Source: Xylocopilactobacillus apis
GTDB taxonomy: Bacteria; Bacillota; Bacilli; Lactobacillales; Lactobacillaceae
DNA: 64,000 nt
NCBI RefSeq assembly: GCF_033095965.1
Contig: NZ_AP026801.1
Span: forward strand, 2,207,856-2,271,855
Reading direction: 5' to 3'
The number at the start of each line of letters is the position of its first letter. The stretch's first letter is position 1. Positions 1-8,949 of this stretch are shown here, piece by piece. Below the pieces are notes generated by a model that was not told the origin of the DNA, did no database searches, and was given only the letters and a program-made list of their open reading frames with translations. The position numbers were made by a program, and so were the translations under genes.

Positions 1-2737
1 TTAATTTATTTCCATCTGTCTCAATCCATCTATTATATGTATTATTTTCATTAGGAGTCGAACCTGCTGGAGGTATACTTAGATCAGAAGTCACATCTAC
101 TTTCATATTTCCACTGGGCCCATATCCTTGGCTCAAAGTTGAGTCATCAACTTTTTGAACATGTTTATTTGCATTATAAATACCCATTTTTTTAGTATTA
201 GTGTCAGTTGTATCAACAACACCATTACCATCGGTATCCCAAATTCGTTTAGATTCCCAAGTAAGACCATTTAAGTGCAGAGACTTAGCCGTAGCGTTTG
301 GAGCGCCCTGAATATTTACTTCTGCATTTCCCTTGATATCAGTAATCTTGTCATTATAGTCCATACTACCAATAGTATTGGCAGTACCCCTATAATTGAC
401 ATACCACGGGTTCGTATATGGGAGCGTTGATAGTAATGTATTGCCATCAGTTTCATTACTATACTCACCACTGAAACTATTAGTGGAATTATTCATATCA
501 CCAGGATGTGTTACAAGCGGTTCAGCTAATCCTGCAGGATTATCAAGTCCCCCAGTAGGGAATGTACTGCCGTCATCATACTTCCCGGTAGTAAATTCAG
601 CATTATCTTTCGCAAAAGGCAAAGCAGTAGAGATGACCGTACTGTAAGGATTACGGTAAGACTTGAAGACCATGTTGTTTAAAGGTGCTTCATAGGTAAA
701 GCTCTTCTTGATTGACTTACCGGTTGTGTCAGTAAATGAACCGTTAGCTGCAACCTTATCCTTAATCTGCTGTTCCGTTGTACCCGTAAAAGGAGCAGTC
801 CCGAAGATGCCGTGAGTACTGTCCCAAGCTTCACGGACCATGAATGGAGAAGCAGCATCTTTCTTGCCGTCCTTTGGCTCAAAAGCATGAACAACATTAC
901 CAAGCTGATTTTCCGCAGATGTTGGATCTAAAGTAATTGATTCTGCATCTCCACCCCCAAACGTTGAAGCTGTGTCTGGTCCTCCAAATGGATAGGTGGG
1001 CACTTCATAGTAATTATTAGTTTTATCATATTTTGCCTGATCTTTATTAATAGCGTCATTAACACCAAGACCATTAACTCCGGCACCTAAAGAAGTATTA
1101 ACATCATAAGCAGGCCAAAAGTTTACAGTATTTGGAAGTCCATGCCCGAATTTATCAGTATCCATATGACTGGCCCCGATCGGCGTATCAATCCCATCTG
1201 CACTAGTATCAGCCTGATTAGGGATCCTTTTAGCTACGGTATTGTCATAATCTTGGCCAATCCCATCATTTCCAGTAGAGTTAGTGTCAAGCGGGGTATG
1301 AAGAAGCTTGTTGCTGAAATCAGTCTTCAGCCCAGCCTGAGATCCATCTTCTTTTTGTCTCGGATCAGCGACCGCAAGGTAGTTATTAACACCTTCAGCT
1401 TTTAAAACTGTATCGCTCGAAACAGGATCAATATAGCTAAAATTATCATTGTTAACAGGCGTCAGATTATCGTTAGTTGCTGCAAATTTATCAACATCAT
1501 TAGTTCCAACAGTTCCTTTAGGATTAAACTGGACGTTGTAAGAGTTATCCTTAGTAGACAAGCTGCCGGAAGGGTGAGTACTAAATTCATCGCCATGAAT
1601 AGCCTTCATCGGAGCAACGTTGCGGATAGAGAAGTTGCTTTGGTATTGAAGCTGATAAATCTTCTTGGCAATGACATCAGCGCTCGTCCCGCGCGGCACG
1701 ACGATCGTCCCATCACCAGATTTGGGATCAACCCAAGCAGTCGACCCACCACCGGTGAGCTGAAACTTCTGATCATCGGTCAAGCCATTTCTAAGATTGG
1801 TGGTCTGATTAAAGGCCCCGTTGGTAGAGTCCCCTAACCGCGACAAGCCTTTAGAATTAGCTTCAGCTTTCTCAGACTCAGGAATATATTTAGTGCCCCA
1901 AGTACCGGAAAATGCGGGCGACTTATCGATTCTGTTCTCTAACAAAACCTTATCAGGCAGCTGATTAAAAGTCTTGTTGTTAAGTTTAAAAACGGCAGTC
2001 GCTTTTTTACCAGTAGCTTTGCTCTGGGCAACGATCGTAATGGAAGAAGTCGTTTCGCGAATAATATTTTCCGTATTTTGCGAAACGTTATCATAGCCAT
2101 TAATATAAAGCTGCGCATAGGCATCATCAGGATTGCCAAAGAAGGCAGTACCTAAAACGTCAGAGATATTAACGCCGTCTTTAGACTGCGGAATTTGGCG
2201 GATGATATCTCTCGGAGTTTCGCCAGTATCAGCGAATTTATCCTCATTAGGATCAAAATTCCCAACTTGTATTCCATCAGGCGATTCAAAGCCTTGTTTA
2301 AGATAAGCACCTTTCCCAACCCGAGCATTTTTGAATGCTAGGATCTGGGAGATAAAGCCAAGAGCGAGGTTATATTTATCGTAAGTATCTTTATAACTTT
2401 GATTAGCATTATCGCCGGTAGTATCATTAAAAAGAATTTTCCGAGCGTCAGAAGTAGAGTCATTGGTAGCGATCGATAGATCGACTAATTGTTTAACTAA
2501 TAGAGACGCATTAATATTTTTACTGCTGGCAAAACGCTGAGCGGGGTACCAGTCGACTGAACCGTCACTAGGTCCAGCGTTTTGAAGTAGCTGGTCATAT
2601 TCACTTAAATTAGGGTTATCAACATCGTAATCCCAATTATTACCGTCAGCGTGAACATTAACTGCCTGAGCAGCAGCGGTAAAAGCACTAGAGATAGGAG
2701 ACAGCAGCAGAAGAGCTGTACTCGCTACTCCAGTGCT
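1..2737 (-). pseudogene. 5'-truncated S-layer-like surface protein, running off the left edge
   Basis: The minus strand is open from 2737 to the window edge, but there is no start codon; an in-frame TAG lies at 2738-2740. The first readable residues (STGVASTALLLLSP) are the hydrophobic part of a signal peptide. The next block resembles the genes at 4185 and 8950: NNWDYDVDNP, a LLQNAGP segment, and the FFGNPDDAYAQ / NGYDNVSQN / TSSITIVAQSK motifs. The first few codons, the ribosome site and the promoter are all missing, and the IS3-family element starts within about 20 bases. The 3' end is outside the window, so the SLAP modules expected at the C-terminus cannot be checked. It was probably a secreted wall-coat protein and is now silent, unless transcribed from the insertion sequence and started at an unusual codon. 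Confidence 0.8.
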
Positions 2738-2768
2738 CTAGGACCGTTAAAGTGCACAGGTAAAATAA

Positions 2769-3674
2769 CTAAGCTGCCAGCTTGCGCAGTTCAAGCGGCG
2801 TCAAACCATTATTCTTCTGAGTACGTCTTTCCGTCATAAAATAATGAATCCCTTCTTTTATATAATCATTCAGGTTCTCCAGAGTCGAAATATCTTGCTC
2901 ACACTGCTCCATCCACTCTGTCTTGAACTGGCTCCAAAAAGACTCAATAACTGCATTATCGTGCGGATTCCCAGGCCGAGACATACTTTGTTCAACCTGG
3001 TGTTCTTTCAAATAATCACGAAACTTAAACGAAGTATAAGCAGATCCGCGATCTGAATGCACTAGCGGATGAGCGTCCGGGAAAATTTGAAAGGCCTGGT
3101 CAAAAGCAGCAATTGCAGCATCTGTAGTCTTGTTCAAACTTAACGACCATCCTAAGATTTCACCACTGTATAAATCTAACACGCCACAAAGCCAAACACC
3201 TTTCTCATGATGTTCGCCGTAAGTTAAAAAAGTGGAATCACTCGCCCACACTTCGTTAATCCCCTTGCGTTCAAAATTGCGGTTAAGCTTGTTATCAACC
3301 ACATACTCGGCCTCAATTTTGCTTTCTGCAGGAAGCTTCTTTCGAATCACCGACCGCAACCCCGCCTCTCGCATCAAGCGACGAACGCGCTTATGGTTAA
3401 CAGTTGGCAGTTGATGATCCTGCAGCCACACATTTAATTCTGCCGTCATACTCAGATAGCCTTTAGTTTGCCTGCTCGCTTGAAAAATAACTTTAATCCT
3501 TCCTAACAATAAAGCATTAAAATCACTTTTCTGGCTTTCCTTGCGTCCACCATTGAGCCAGTAATAATAAGCGCGCCGGCTGACATGCGCAAGAGTCGTT
3601 AAGCGGCTGATTGATACAATTCCTAATTCTTCTGTATCTTGACCAAGATATTCATGATGTAAGTCTTTGATCAT
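2769..3674 (-). CDS. IS3-family transposase OrfB, DDE catalytic subunit
   Basis: This 301-aa integrase-core protein catalyses strand transfer of the insertion sequence. The DDE triad is visible: D146 in WASDST, D208 in HSDRGSAY and E244 in NAVIESFW, with 35 residues between the last two, as in the family. An HTH_21-like N-terminal stretch (RRAYYYWL) precedes the core. It is probably made mainly as an OrfAB fusion by -1 frameshifting, because its frame continues upstream into the end of orfA across an A7 run. The protein is full length with no internal stop, so the element may still be active. Confidence 0.9.
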   Translation of the reverse strand: MIKDLHHEYLGQDTEELGIVSISRLTTLAHVSRRAYYYWLNGGRKESQKSDFNALLLGRIKVIFQASRQTKGYLSMTAELNVWLQDHQLPTVNHKRVRRLMREAGLRSVIRKKLPAESKIEAEYVVDNKLNRNFERKGINEVWASDSTFLTYGEHHEKGVWLCGVLDLYSGEILGWSLSLNKTTDAAIAAFDQAFQIFPDAHPLVHSDRGSAYTSFKFRDYLKEHQVEQSMSRPGNPHDNAVIESFWSQFKTEWMEQCEQDISTLENLNDYIKEGIHYFMTERRTQKNNGLTPLELRKLAA

Positions 3675-3697
3675 TTCGTAGATCTCAGTTGTCGGAG

Positions 3698-4024
3698 TTA
3701 ACCCCTCCCTTCGACTATTTCGGATTTTTTTCGCATCAATTCCATCAGGTTTCGATCCTGCAGCTGGACTCTTAGCAACTTAACCTCACAATTTAAGCGC
3801 TGAACTTCATTCATCTCGTCAAAAGGAATTTTGCGCCCTCTTCGATCAATCAGACCACGATCCCCATCTTTTCGGTACTTTGCCACCCACGTATAAACCT
3901 GCTGATAAGATAGGTCAAACTTTTCCACCGCTTGTCGATAATCCATTTGGTGATTAAGCGTCCACTTCACAACCTCTAATTTTCGATTAAAATCAAATCC
4001 CACTGTCTTTTTGACCCCCAACAT
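3698..4024 (-). CDS. IS3-family transposase OrfA, DNA-binding subunit
   Basis: This 108-aa protein has a helix-turn-helix (MDYRQAVEKFDLSYQQVYTWVAKY), a basic segment, and a C-terminal leucine-rich helix (LNCEVKLLRVQLQDRNLMELMRKK) of the kind used to dimerise. It would recognise the element ends. A run of seven A (minus strand, 3725-3731) sits in the codons CGA AAA AAA TCC near its 3' end. Slipping back one base there joins it in frame to OrfB, giving the OrfAB transposase. The ATG start follows a purine-rich AAGGAGACTAA. Confidence 0.88.
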   Translation of the reverse strand: MLGVKKTVGFDFNRKLEVVKWTLNHQMDYRQAVEKFDLSYQQVYTWVAKYRKDGDRGLIDRRGRKIPFDEMNEVQRLNCEVKLLRVQLQDRNLMELMRKKSEIVEGRG

Positions 4025-4144
4025 TTAGTCTCCTTGTTAATAAAAACTATAAATTCATTATATCGATTATAATTTCATAATTTGATCGTTATTCAAAAAT
4101 TTATTTACACTGTGCAACTGCTGGGGATTAAGTCATTTTTGGTC

Positions 4145-4176
4145 AAAAAAATAGAACTCGATTGCTCGAATTCTAC
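4145..4176 (-). terminator. Rho-independent terminator of the 4185-8675 surface gene
   Basis: On the minus strand, TAGAATTCGA, a loop, and TCGAGTTCTA form a stem followed by a run of T. It lies 9 bases after the stop codon. Confidence 0.8.
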
Positions 4177-4184
4177 TCTATTAA

Positions 4185-7100
4185 TTAATATGCTTTGTAA
4201 CTTGCGTAGTCACCTTGGATCCATTGGTCATTCCCAACCTTGTAGAAGCCGTTCTGTTTGCCAGATGTCTTCCACTTGCTGCCATGCATTAACTTTCTTC
4301 CTGCATAGTAGCCGTTAGTTGTGCCTGCACTCTTCCAGAGGTTTACGCCGTATCCCTTCTTGTACACAATCTGTACTTCTCCTCTTAATGGAGTCATCGT
4401 ACTGATTGGACTGAAGGATACGTACTTGCCGTTAATCCATTGAGCATTGCCTACGCGGTAGAACACGTCTCCCTTGGTATTAACTGCTTTCTGACTGATC
4501 TTCCACGCAGTTGCATGGGCTAATCTCTGACCAGTTGCTCCGCCTGCTGGAGCATTGTATACCATAATGCCATAGCCTGGTACATAGTTGATATACCCTA
4601 CTGCCTTCATGTCAGTGATTGTCCAGTCAGTTGTTGCTTCTTTTGGCAGTACTGTGATGTTTCTGATCATTGTTGTACTTGCACCACTGATACTTGTTGC
4701 CTTGTAGGTTAACTGATAAATACCTGGGGTATGGGTATCAACATGTCCGGTAATTGTTACCTGTGGTGTACCGTCACCATTCTTCGCAATTCCTTCACAG
4801 TTAGGAAGTTTGGAGTAATCTCCGCCGTAATTGTTGAAGATTGACCATGATCCTACTACTTTGTATTCATGTTCATTGAAGCTGTCGCCAACATTAATTG
4901 TTGAATCAGTGCTTCCCTGGAATGCAAATACTGGAGCTGAGGCATCACTTACTGTTACTGGTACCGTAATGCTTGCGGTATCTTTGGCATTATCAGGATT
5001 AGTGTAAGTATAAACTACTGGGTAGGTTCCAGCTTTTGTTACATCTAACTTGCTCACATCTGCGGTTACGGCAGTGAATGGCACACCTTTAATCGTGCTC
5101 TTACCGTCGGCTGTCTTAAGATCTGCTGCTCCCCGGTAGAAGTCACCTGAGAAGTTACTTACTGCATTGTTATAATCACCACTGTTGTCAGTATAACCTA
5201 ACGGCCACTGTGAGTATGAGTTCTTCGTATCAGAGTTACTAATCCCAAAACCGCCATACATGTATAGTGGTGAACTTACACCAGCACCTGAGTCAGTCTG
5301 CTTGAAGCTGCCGTCATTCTGCTGCCAGCTGCCAAGGAATGAACTAACTAGAATCTGCTGTAATTTGTTGGTTGAAACTTTTCCAGTAGCGTCAACTAAA
5401 TCTGGGTTGCCGGCTACTAATGTCTTAGTTAATAAGTTCTTGAAGTTCTGAGGAACGTTAGCAGTAGTTAATACTGCACCATCATCATAAGTAGTTGTAT
5501 ATGGACGAAGGTTAACATTAAATGGATCATTGCCGCCAGATACATCTGTTGTTGAGAATGATGGTTTGGTGTCCTGCTTAGTTGGAGCTGGTACTGCTTC
5601 TTTATCATAAACTACGACATTGATGCGGGCTGTTCCAGCATTTTCTTTAACACGAGGAAGGGATGCTTCTAACCACTTAGTATTCTTAACAGTATCTACT
5701 GATTTACCAGTAACTTTAGCAACTTCGTTAGCTAAAGCATCAACAGTTGTACCTTGGTTTTTAGCTGCATCGTCAAGAGTAACTAGCTTGTAGCCTTTTT
5801 CTGCGGTGAATTCTGCTTTAGCATCTTTACCATTAGGTGCCCCAGTTAGATCATTTGCTTTTGTAGGATCACTATTCTTAGCAACTGTATCAAGAATCTT
5901 ATTAGGATCACTATCTACAGTGCTGTCACCAGTCTTAGAAACCATATCGCTAGATACAGGCCCAACAGAGAAGTCTTGCGATACGAAGAAGCGACTATTA
6001 TTTTTGTGTTTTGTATCTGCATCTTTAGAAAATTCACTATTAGGATTGTTGTAAAGATTAGAGTTAAATGAAGCCTTTTTAGAATCACTGCTTTGAACTA
6101 TATGCTCATTTATGCTGTATCTAATATCTGGTGCCTCTAAGTCAATCACACCCTCAACATAATATTTAGATTCAAAGTTTGGACCGTCAACTTTATCTAA
6201 AGTATCAGCAGTTAAAGTCGTTGCAGGAGTTCTTATCGCGTTCACATTATAAATCAGAGGAGTAGAACCACTTGCTGAAACAACATTTTTATCCCATGTT
6301 TGTACAAAAAACTGCGAATTACCTTTAGATACTTTGTTTGCTTTTAAAGCAGCAGCAAGTTTTGCGTCAGTAGGATCTGCAATTGGTCCAGTACCAAAGC
6401 TTAAATTATCAGTAGAACTTTTGTCAGCACTGAAGTTAGGCTTACGATACACATTTCCTCCTAATCCTGGTGTTAGTGCAGCTCTAGGGGACTCAGCAGC
6501 AGCAGCATTAACACCACCTAAATTAGATCCATCAGTACCTACAACACCAAATTTTTGTAAAACTCCATCAGAAGCTGAACTCCCAATTTTCAAAGTAGTA
6601 GTACCAGCTTCAGCATCTAAATGTCCTGAACCATCCAATAAACCTACATAATAATAAGTATGTTCACCAGTTTGTATAACTTTCGCTGTACCAGCAGCTG
6701 GTAATTTCACCGTTGTATCAGCATCAAGATTTGGCTTGTCATTATTAGGATCAGCTAAATCAACTGCTTCTTGTGGCTTAATAGTTGTTTCAGTAGTAGC
6801 ACCGCTATAAGGTTTTTCAGCACCCTGACTACTTACAACTGTAGAGTAAGGGTTGTTGTATGACTTGTACATCCAAGTGTTAACTGGTGCTTCATAAGTA
6901 AAGCTCTTCTTGATCCCGGCATTAGGATCAGTGCTAGCAAAGCTACCATTATTTGCAATGCTCTGAGCAATTTTGCTTGAATCTGAATCCTTAAATTGAG
7001 GATTGTCGTTTACAAAATGATTAGCATCATATGCTTCTTTTACGTAACTTGCAGGCTGGAATAAATGTCCAACCTTACCAACATTACTTAATGATTTTGG

Positions 7101-8675
7101 ATCTTTAACTCCTGCAACATTTTGAACCCCTGTCGAACTCTTGCTATTCATATAAGTTTCAGGTTTAAGAGCGTTAGGATCGTTCACAAATGGATTAGCT
7201 TCTGAGGAACTTGCATTAGGAACGGTTGTCGCTGAACTATTACTAAAGGTTCCATCAAACATTTTATTTGTATCTAACATATGGCCTGATGCATTATTAG
7301 CTTCAGCACTTCCACCAAACCAAGCATCTTTAGATCCATTTGTGTCTGTAATAATTGGATCAGAAGAGGAATTAGTAGGCCCAGTAAAACCCGATGTTGC
7401 ATTAAACACATTATTGTATTCACGATATTGCGGGTTAGATTCACTAGATGCAGAAGGACCGTTCATTCCGTACGTAATCTTTTTGGCAAAGTTAAATTTA
7501 CCATCAGTTGGAATTGAAACAGTGTTAGCTGTTCCTGCACCACCAGGAGAAGCAACAGAATTTTTATCAGGTTCGTATAAGTGGTTATAAGCATGATCTC
7601 CACCCTGCACAGCCTTCATCGGAGCAGTTTCACGATATGAATTAGTGCCATCAAGTTTCTTCTTAGCAATCATATCAGCAACTTGCTTAGCAGTAGTTCC
7701 ACGAGGAATCACGATCGTGCCATCGCCGTTACCGTCTGCCCAGAAAGTAGATTGTTTAGAGAACTTGATACTATCGATTTCAGATTTAGTTGCGGTTGTT
7801 AAATTCAAGCCTGCAATATCTTTACCACCGTTGTCTTTTTCTAAAGCATAAAGGCTGTTATCAACGTAGTTGTTAAGCTTAGAGCCAGTAGCTGCCTTAG
7901 GCAAAGTCTTGTTGTTCAGCTTAAATACAGCAGTAGCTTTTTTGCCAGTAGACTTACTCTGAGCAACAATCGTAATGCTTGTAGTAGCTTCACGCATGAT
8001 GTTTGCTTCGTTTTGTGAAACGTTATCATAACCGTTCAAATAAACCTGAGCATAAGCATCATCAGCGTTACCAAAGAATGCGCCGCCTAAGACATCAGAA
8101 ATATTTTTACCGATGCTGCTAGCGTTATCTTTTGGATCTTTTGTTAAATTACCGTCGATAGCAACAGGGTCATCCTTACCTCTATTTGTGTCGCCATCTT
8201 CACCACTAGGTTCAGCGTTCTGTTCGAGCTTAGCACCAAGACCAGTTTTAGTATTGTTCATGTTCAAAATCTGAGCGATAAATCCAAACGCTAGCTCATA
8301 ATTATTATAAGTATCTTTGTATTCTGGACGAATAGTATTAAGACTTCCCGTCGTATCACTGAATAAAATCTTACGTGCATTCGAGCTAGAATCGTTAGTA
8401 GCGATCGAAAGGTCGATTAACTGCTTAACTAATTTCTGGGCACTAGGATTTTCACCTAGAGCACCCTTGGTAGGATACCAATCAACGATTCCATCAACAG
8501 GGCCCGCATTCTGCAAAAGCGCATCGTACGAGCTAACACCGGGATTATCAACATCGTAATCCCAATTATTTACAGCATGGACAGTATTAGCATTTGCCAC
8601 TGCACTCATTGCCCCAGCAACTGGGGATAGCAGCAACAAAGCCGTACTGGCCAAGCCAGCAATTTTAAATTTCAT
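4185..8675 (-). CDS. S-layer-like wall-associated protein with two C-terminal SLAP modules
   Basis: This 1496-aa secreted protein is expected to coat the cell wall. It has a Sec signal peptide (about residues 1-30, hydrophobic ASTALLLLSPVAGAM, then ANANT). A long Asn/Ser/Asp-rich body contains the paralogue motifs FFGNADDAYAQ and SITIVAQSKSTGKKA. Near residues 1250-1350 is an Ig-like, DUF5011-type module (APVFAFQGS...INVGDSF...TPGIYQLTYKATS). Two SLAP modules follow (about 1357-1496, GYINYVPGYGIMVYNAPAG and QIVYKKGYGVNLWKS), each ending in a QWI.G.Y motif; this domain family holds Lactobacillus S-layer proteins to the wall without covalent linkage. AAGGAG lies 6 bases before the ATG. It has its own promoter and terminator and is the only intact copy of the ATG-start group. 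Its binding target on the cell or host is unknown. Confidence 0.87.
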   Translation of the reverse strand: MKFKIAGLASTALLLLSPVAGAMSAVANANTVHAVNNWDYDVDNPGVSSYDALLQNAGPVDGIVDWYPTKGALGENPSAQKLVKQLIDLSIATNDSSSNARKILFSDTTGSLNTIRPEYKDTYNNYELAFGFIAQILNMNNTKTGLGAKLEQNAEPSGEDGDTNRGKDDPVAIDGNLTKDPKDNASSIGKNISDVLGGAFFGNADDAYAQVYLNGYDNVSQNEANIMREATTSITIVAQSKSTGKKATAVFKLNNKTLPKAATGSKLNNYVDNSLYALEKDNGGKDIAGLNLTTATKSEIDSIKFSKQSTFWADGNGDGTIVIPRGTTAKQVADMIAKKKLDGTNSYRETAPMKAVQGGDHAYNHLYEPDKNSVASPGGAGTANTVSIPTDGKFNFAKKITYGMNGPSASSESNPQYREYNNVFNATSGFTGPTNSSSDPIITDTNGSKDAWFGGSAEANNASGHMLDTNKMFDGTFSNSSATTVPNASSSEANPFVNDPNALKPETYMNSKSSTGVQNVAGVKDPKSLSNVGKVGHLFQPASYVKEAYDANHFVNDNPQFKDSDSSKIAQSIANNGSFASTDPNAGIKKSFTYEAPVNTWMYKSYNNPYSTVVSSQGAEKPYSGATTETTIKPQEAVDLADPNNDKPNLDADTTVKLPAAGTAKVIQTGEHTYYYVGLLDGSGHLDAEAGTTTLKIGSSASDGVLQKFGVVGTDGSNLGGVNAAAAESPRAALTPGLGGNVYRKPNFSADKSSTDNLSFGTGPIADPTDAKLAAALKANKVSKGNSQFFVQTWDKNVVSASGSTPLIYNVNAIRTPATTLTADTLDKVDGPNFESKYYVEGVIDLEAPDIRYSINEHIVQSSDSKKASFNSNLYNNPNSEFSKDADTKHKNNSRFFVSQDFSVGPVSSDMVSKTGDSTVDSDPNKILDTVAKNSDPTKANDLTGAPNGKDAKAEFTAEKGYKLVTLDDAAKNQGTTVDALANEVAKVTGKSVDTVKNTKWLEASLPRVKENAGTARINVVVYDKEAVPAPTKQDTKPSFSTTDVSGGNDPFNVNLRPYTTTYDDGAVLTTANVPQNFKNLLTKTLVAGNPDLVDATGKVSTNKLQQILVSSFLGSWQQNDGSFKQTDSGAGVSSPLYMYGGFGISNSDTKNSYSQWPLGYTDNSGDYNNAVSNFSGDFYRGAADLKTADGKSTIKGVPFTAVTADVSKLDVTKAGTYPVVYTYTNPDNAKDTASITVPVTVSDASAPVFAFQGSTDSTINVGDSFNEHEYKVVGSWSIFNNYGGDYSKLPNCEGIAKNGDGTPQVTITGHVDTHTPGIYQLTYKATSISGASTTMIRNITVLPKEATTDWTITDMKAVGYINYVPGYGIMVYNAPAGGATGQRLAHATAWKISQKAVNTKGDVFYRVGNAQWINGKYVSFSPISTMTPLRGEVQIVYKKGYGVNLWKSAGTTNGYYAGRKLMHGSKWKTSGKQNGFYKVGNDQWIQGDYASYKAY

Positions 8676-8708
8676 TAAATTCTCCTTTTTGAATAGAGTT
8701 CAACCTCT

Positions 8709-8739
8709 ATTATAACGCATTCACTAGTAAATCAACCAT
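8709..8739 (-). promoter_or_regulatory. Putative promoter of the 4185-8675 surface gene
   Basis: Minus-strand TATAAT at 8714-8709 is preceded by TTGATT (15-bp spacer) or TGGTTG (19-bp spacer). Neither spacer is ideal. It lies about 35 bases before the start codon. Confidence 0.5.
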
Positions 8740-8907
8740 AGATTTTACTAATATAAGGCATTAACTTTCAACTTTTTGATTTTTGAATTGTAACTCTCAA
8801 AAAAATAATCGCACTCGTGTCCTTTTTTAACTAGAGTTCCACGTGCATGCAGCTTATTGATCGGCCATGAAGTTTACAATTAAGTAACAAAGTTTAAAAT
8901 TTCAGCA

Positions 8908-8942
8908 TAAAAAATAGAACTCAGAAATTATCGAGTTCTATC
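8908..8942 (-). terminator. Rho-independent terminator of the 8950-13403 surface gene
   Basis: Minus-strand TAGAACTC and GAGTTCTA form an 8-bp stem with a 10-base loop, followed by a T run. It is nearly the same structure as the terminator at 4145. Confidence 0.85.
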
Positions 8943-8949
8943 CATTATA

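Larger units (their letters stand above)
2753..4116 (-). mobile_element. IS3-family insertion sequence
   Basis: The element carries overlapping orfA and orfB in the usual IS3 layout. Imperfect terminal inverted repeats are visible: TGCACAGGTAAAATAA at the left, matched on the other strand at the right by TTGCACAGTGTAAATAAA. Length is about 1.36 kb, normal for the family. I see no target-site duplication. The left flank is the beheaded surface gene, while the right flank is the terminator of the next surface gene. This suggests that DNA next to the element, including a promoter, was deleted after insertion. The exact ends are uncertain by a few bases. Confidence 0.75.
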
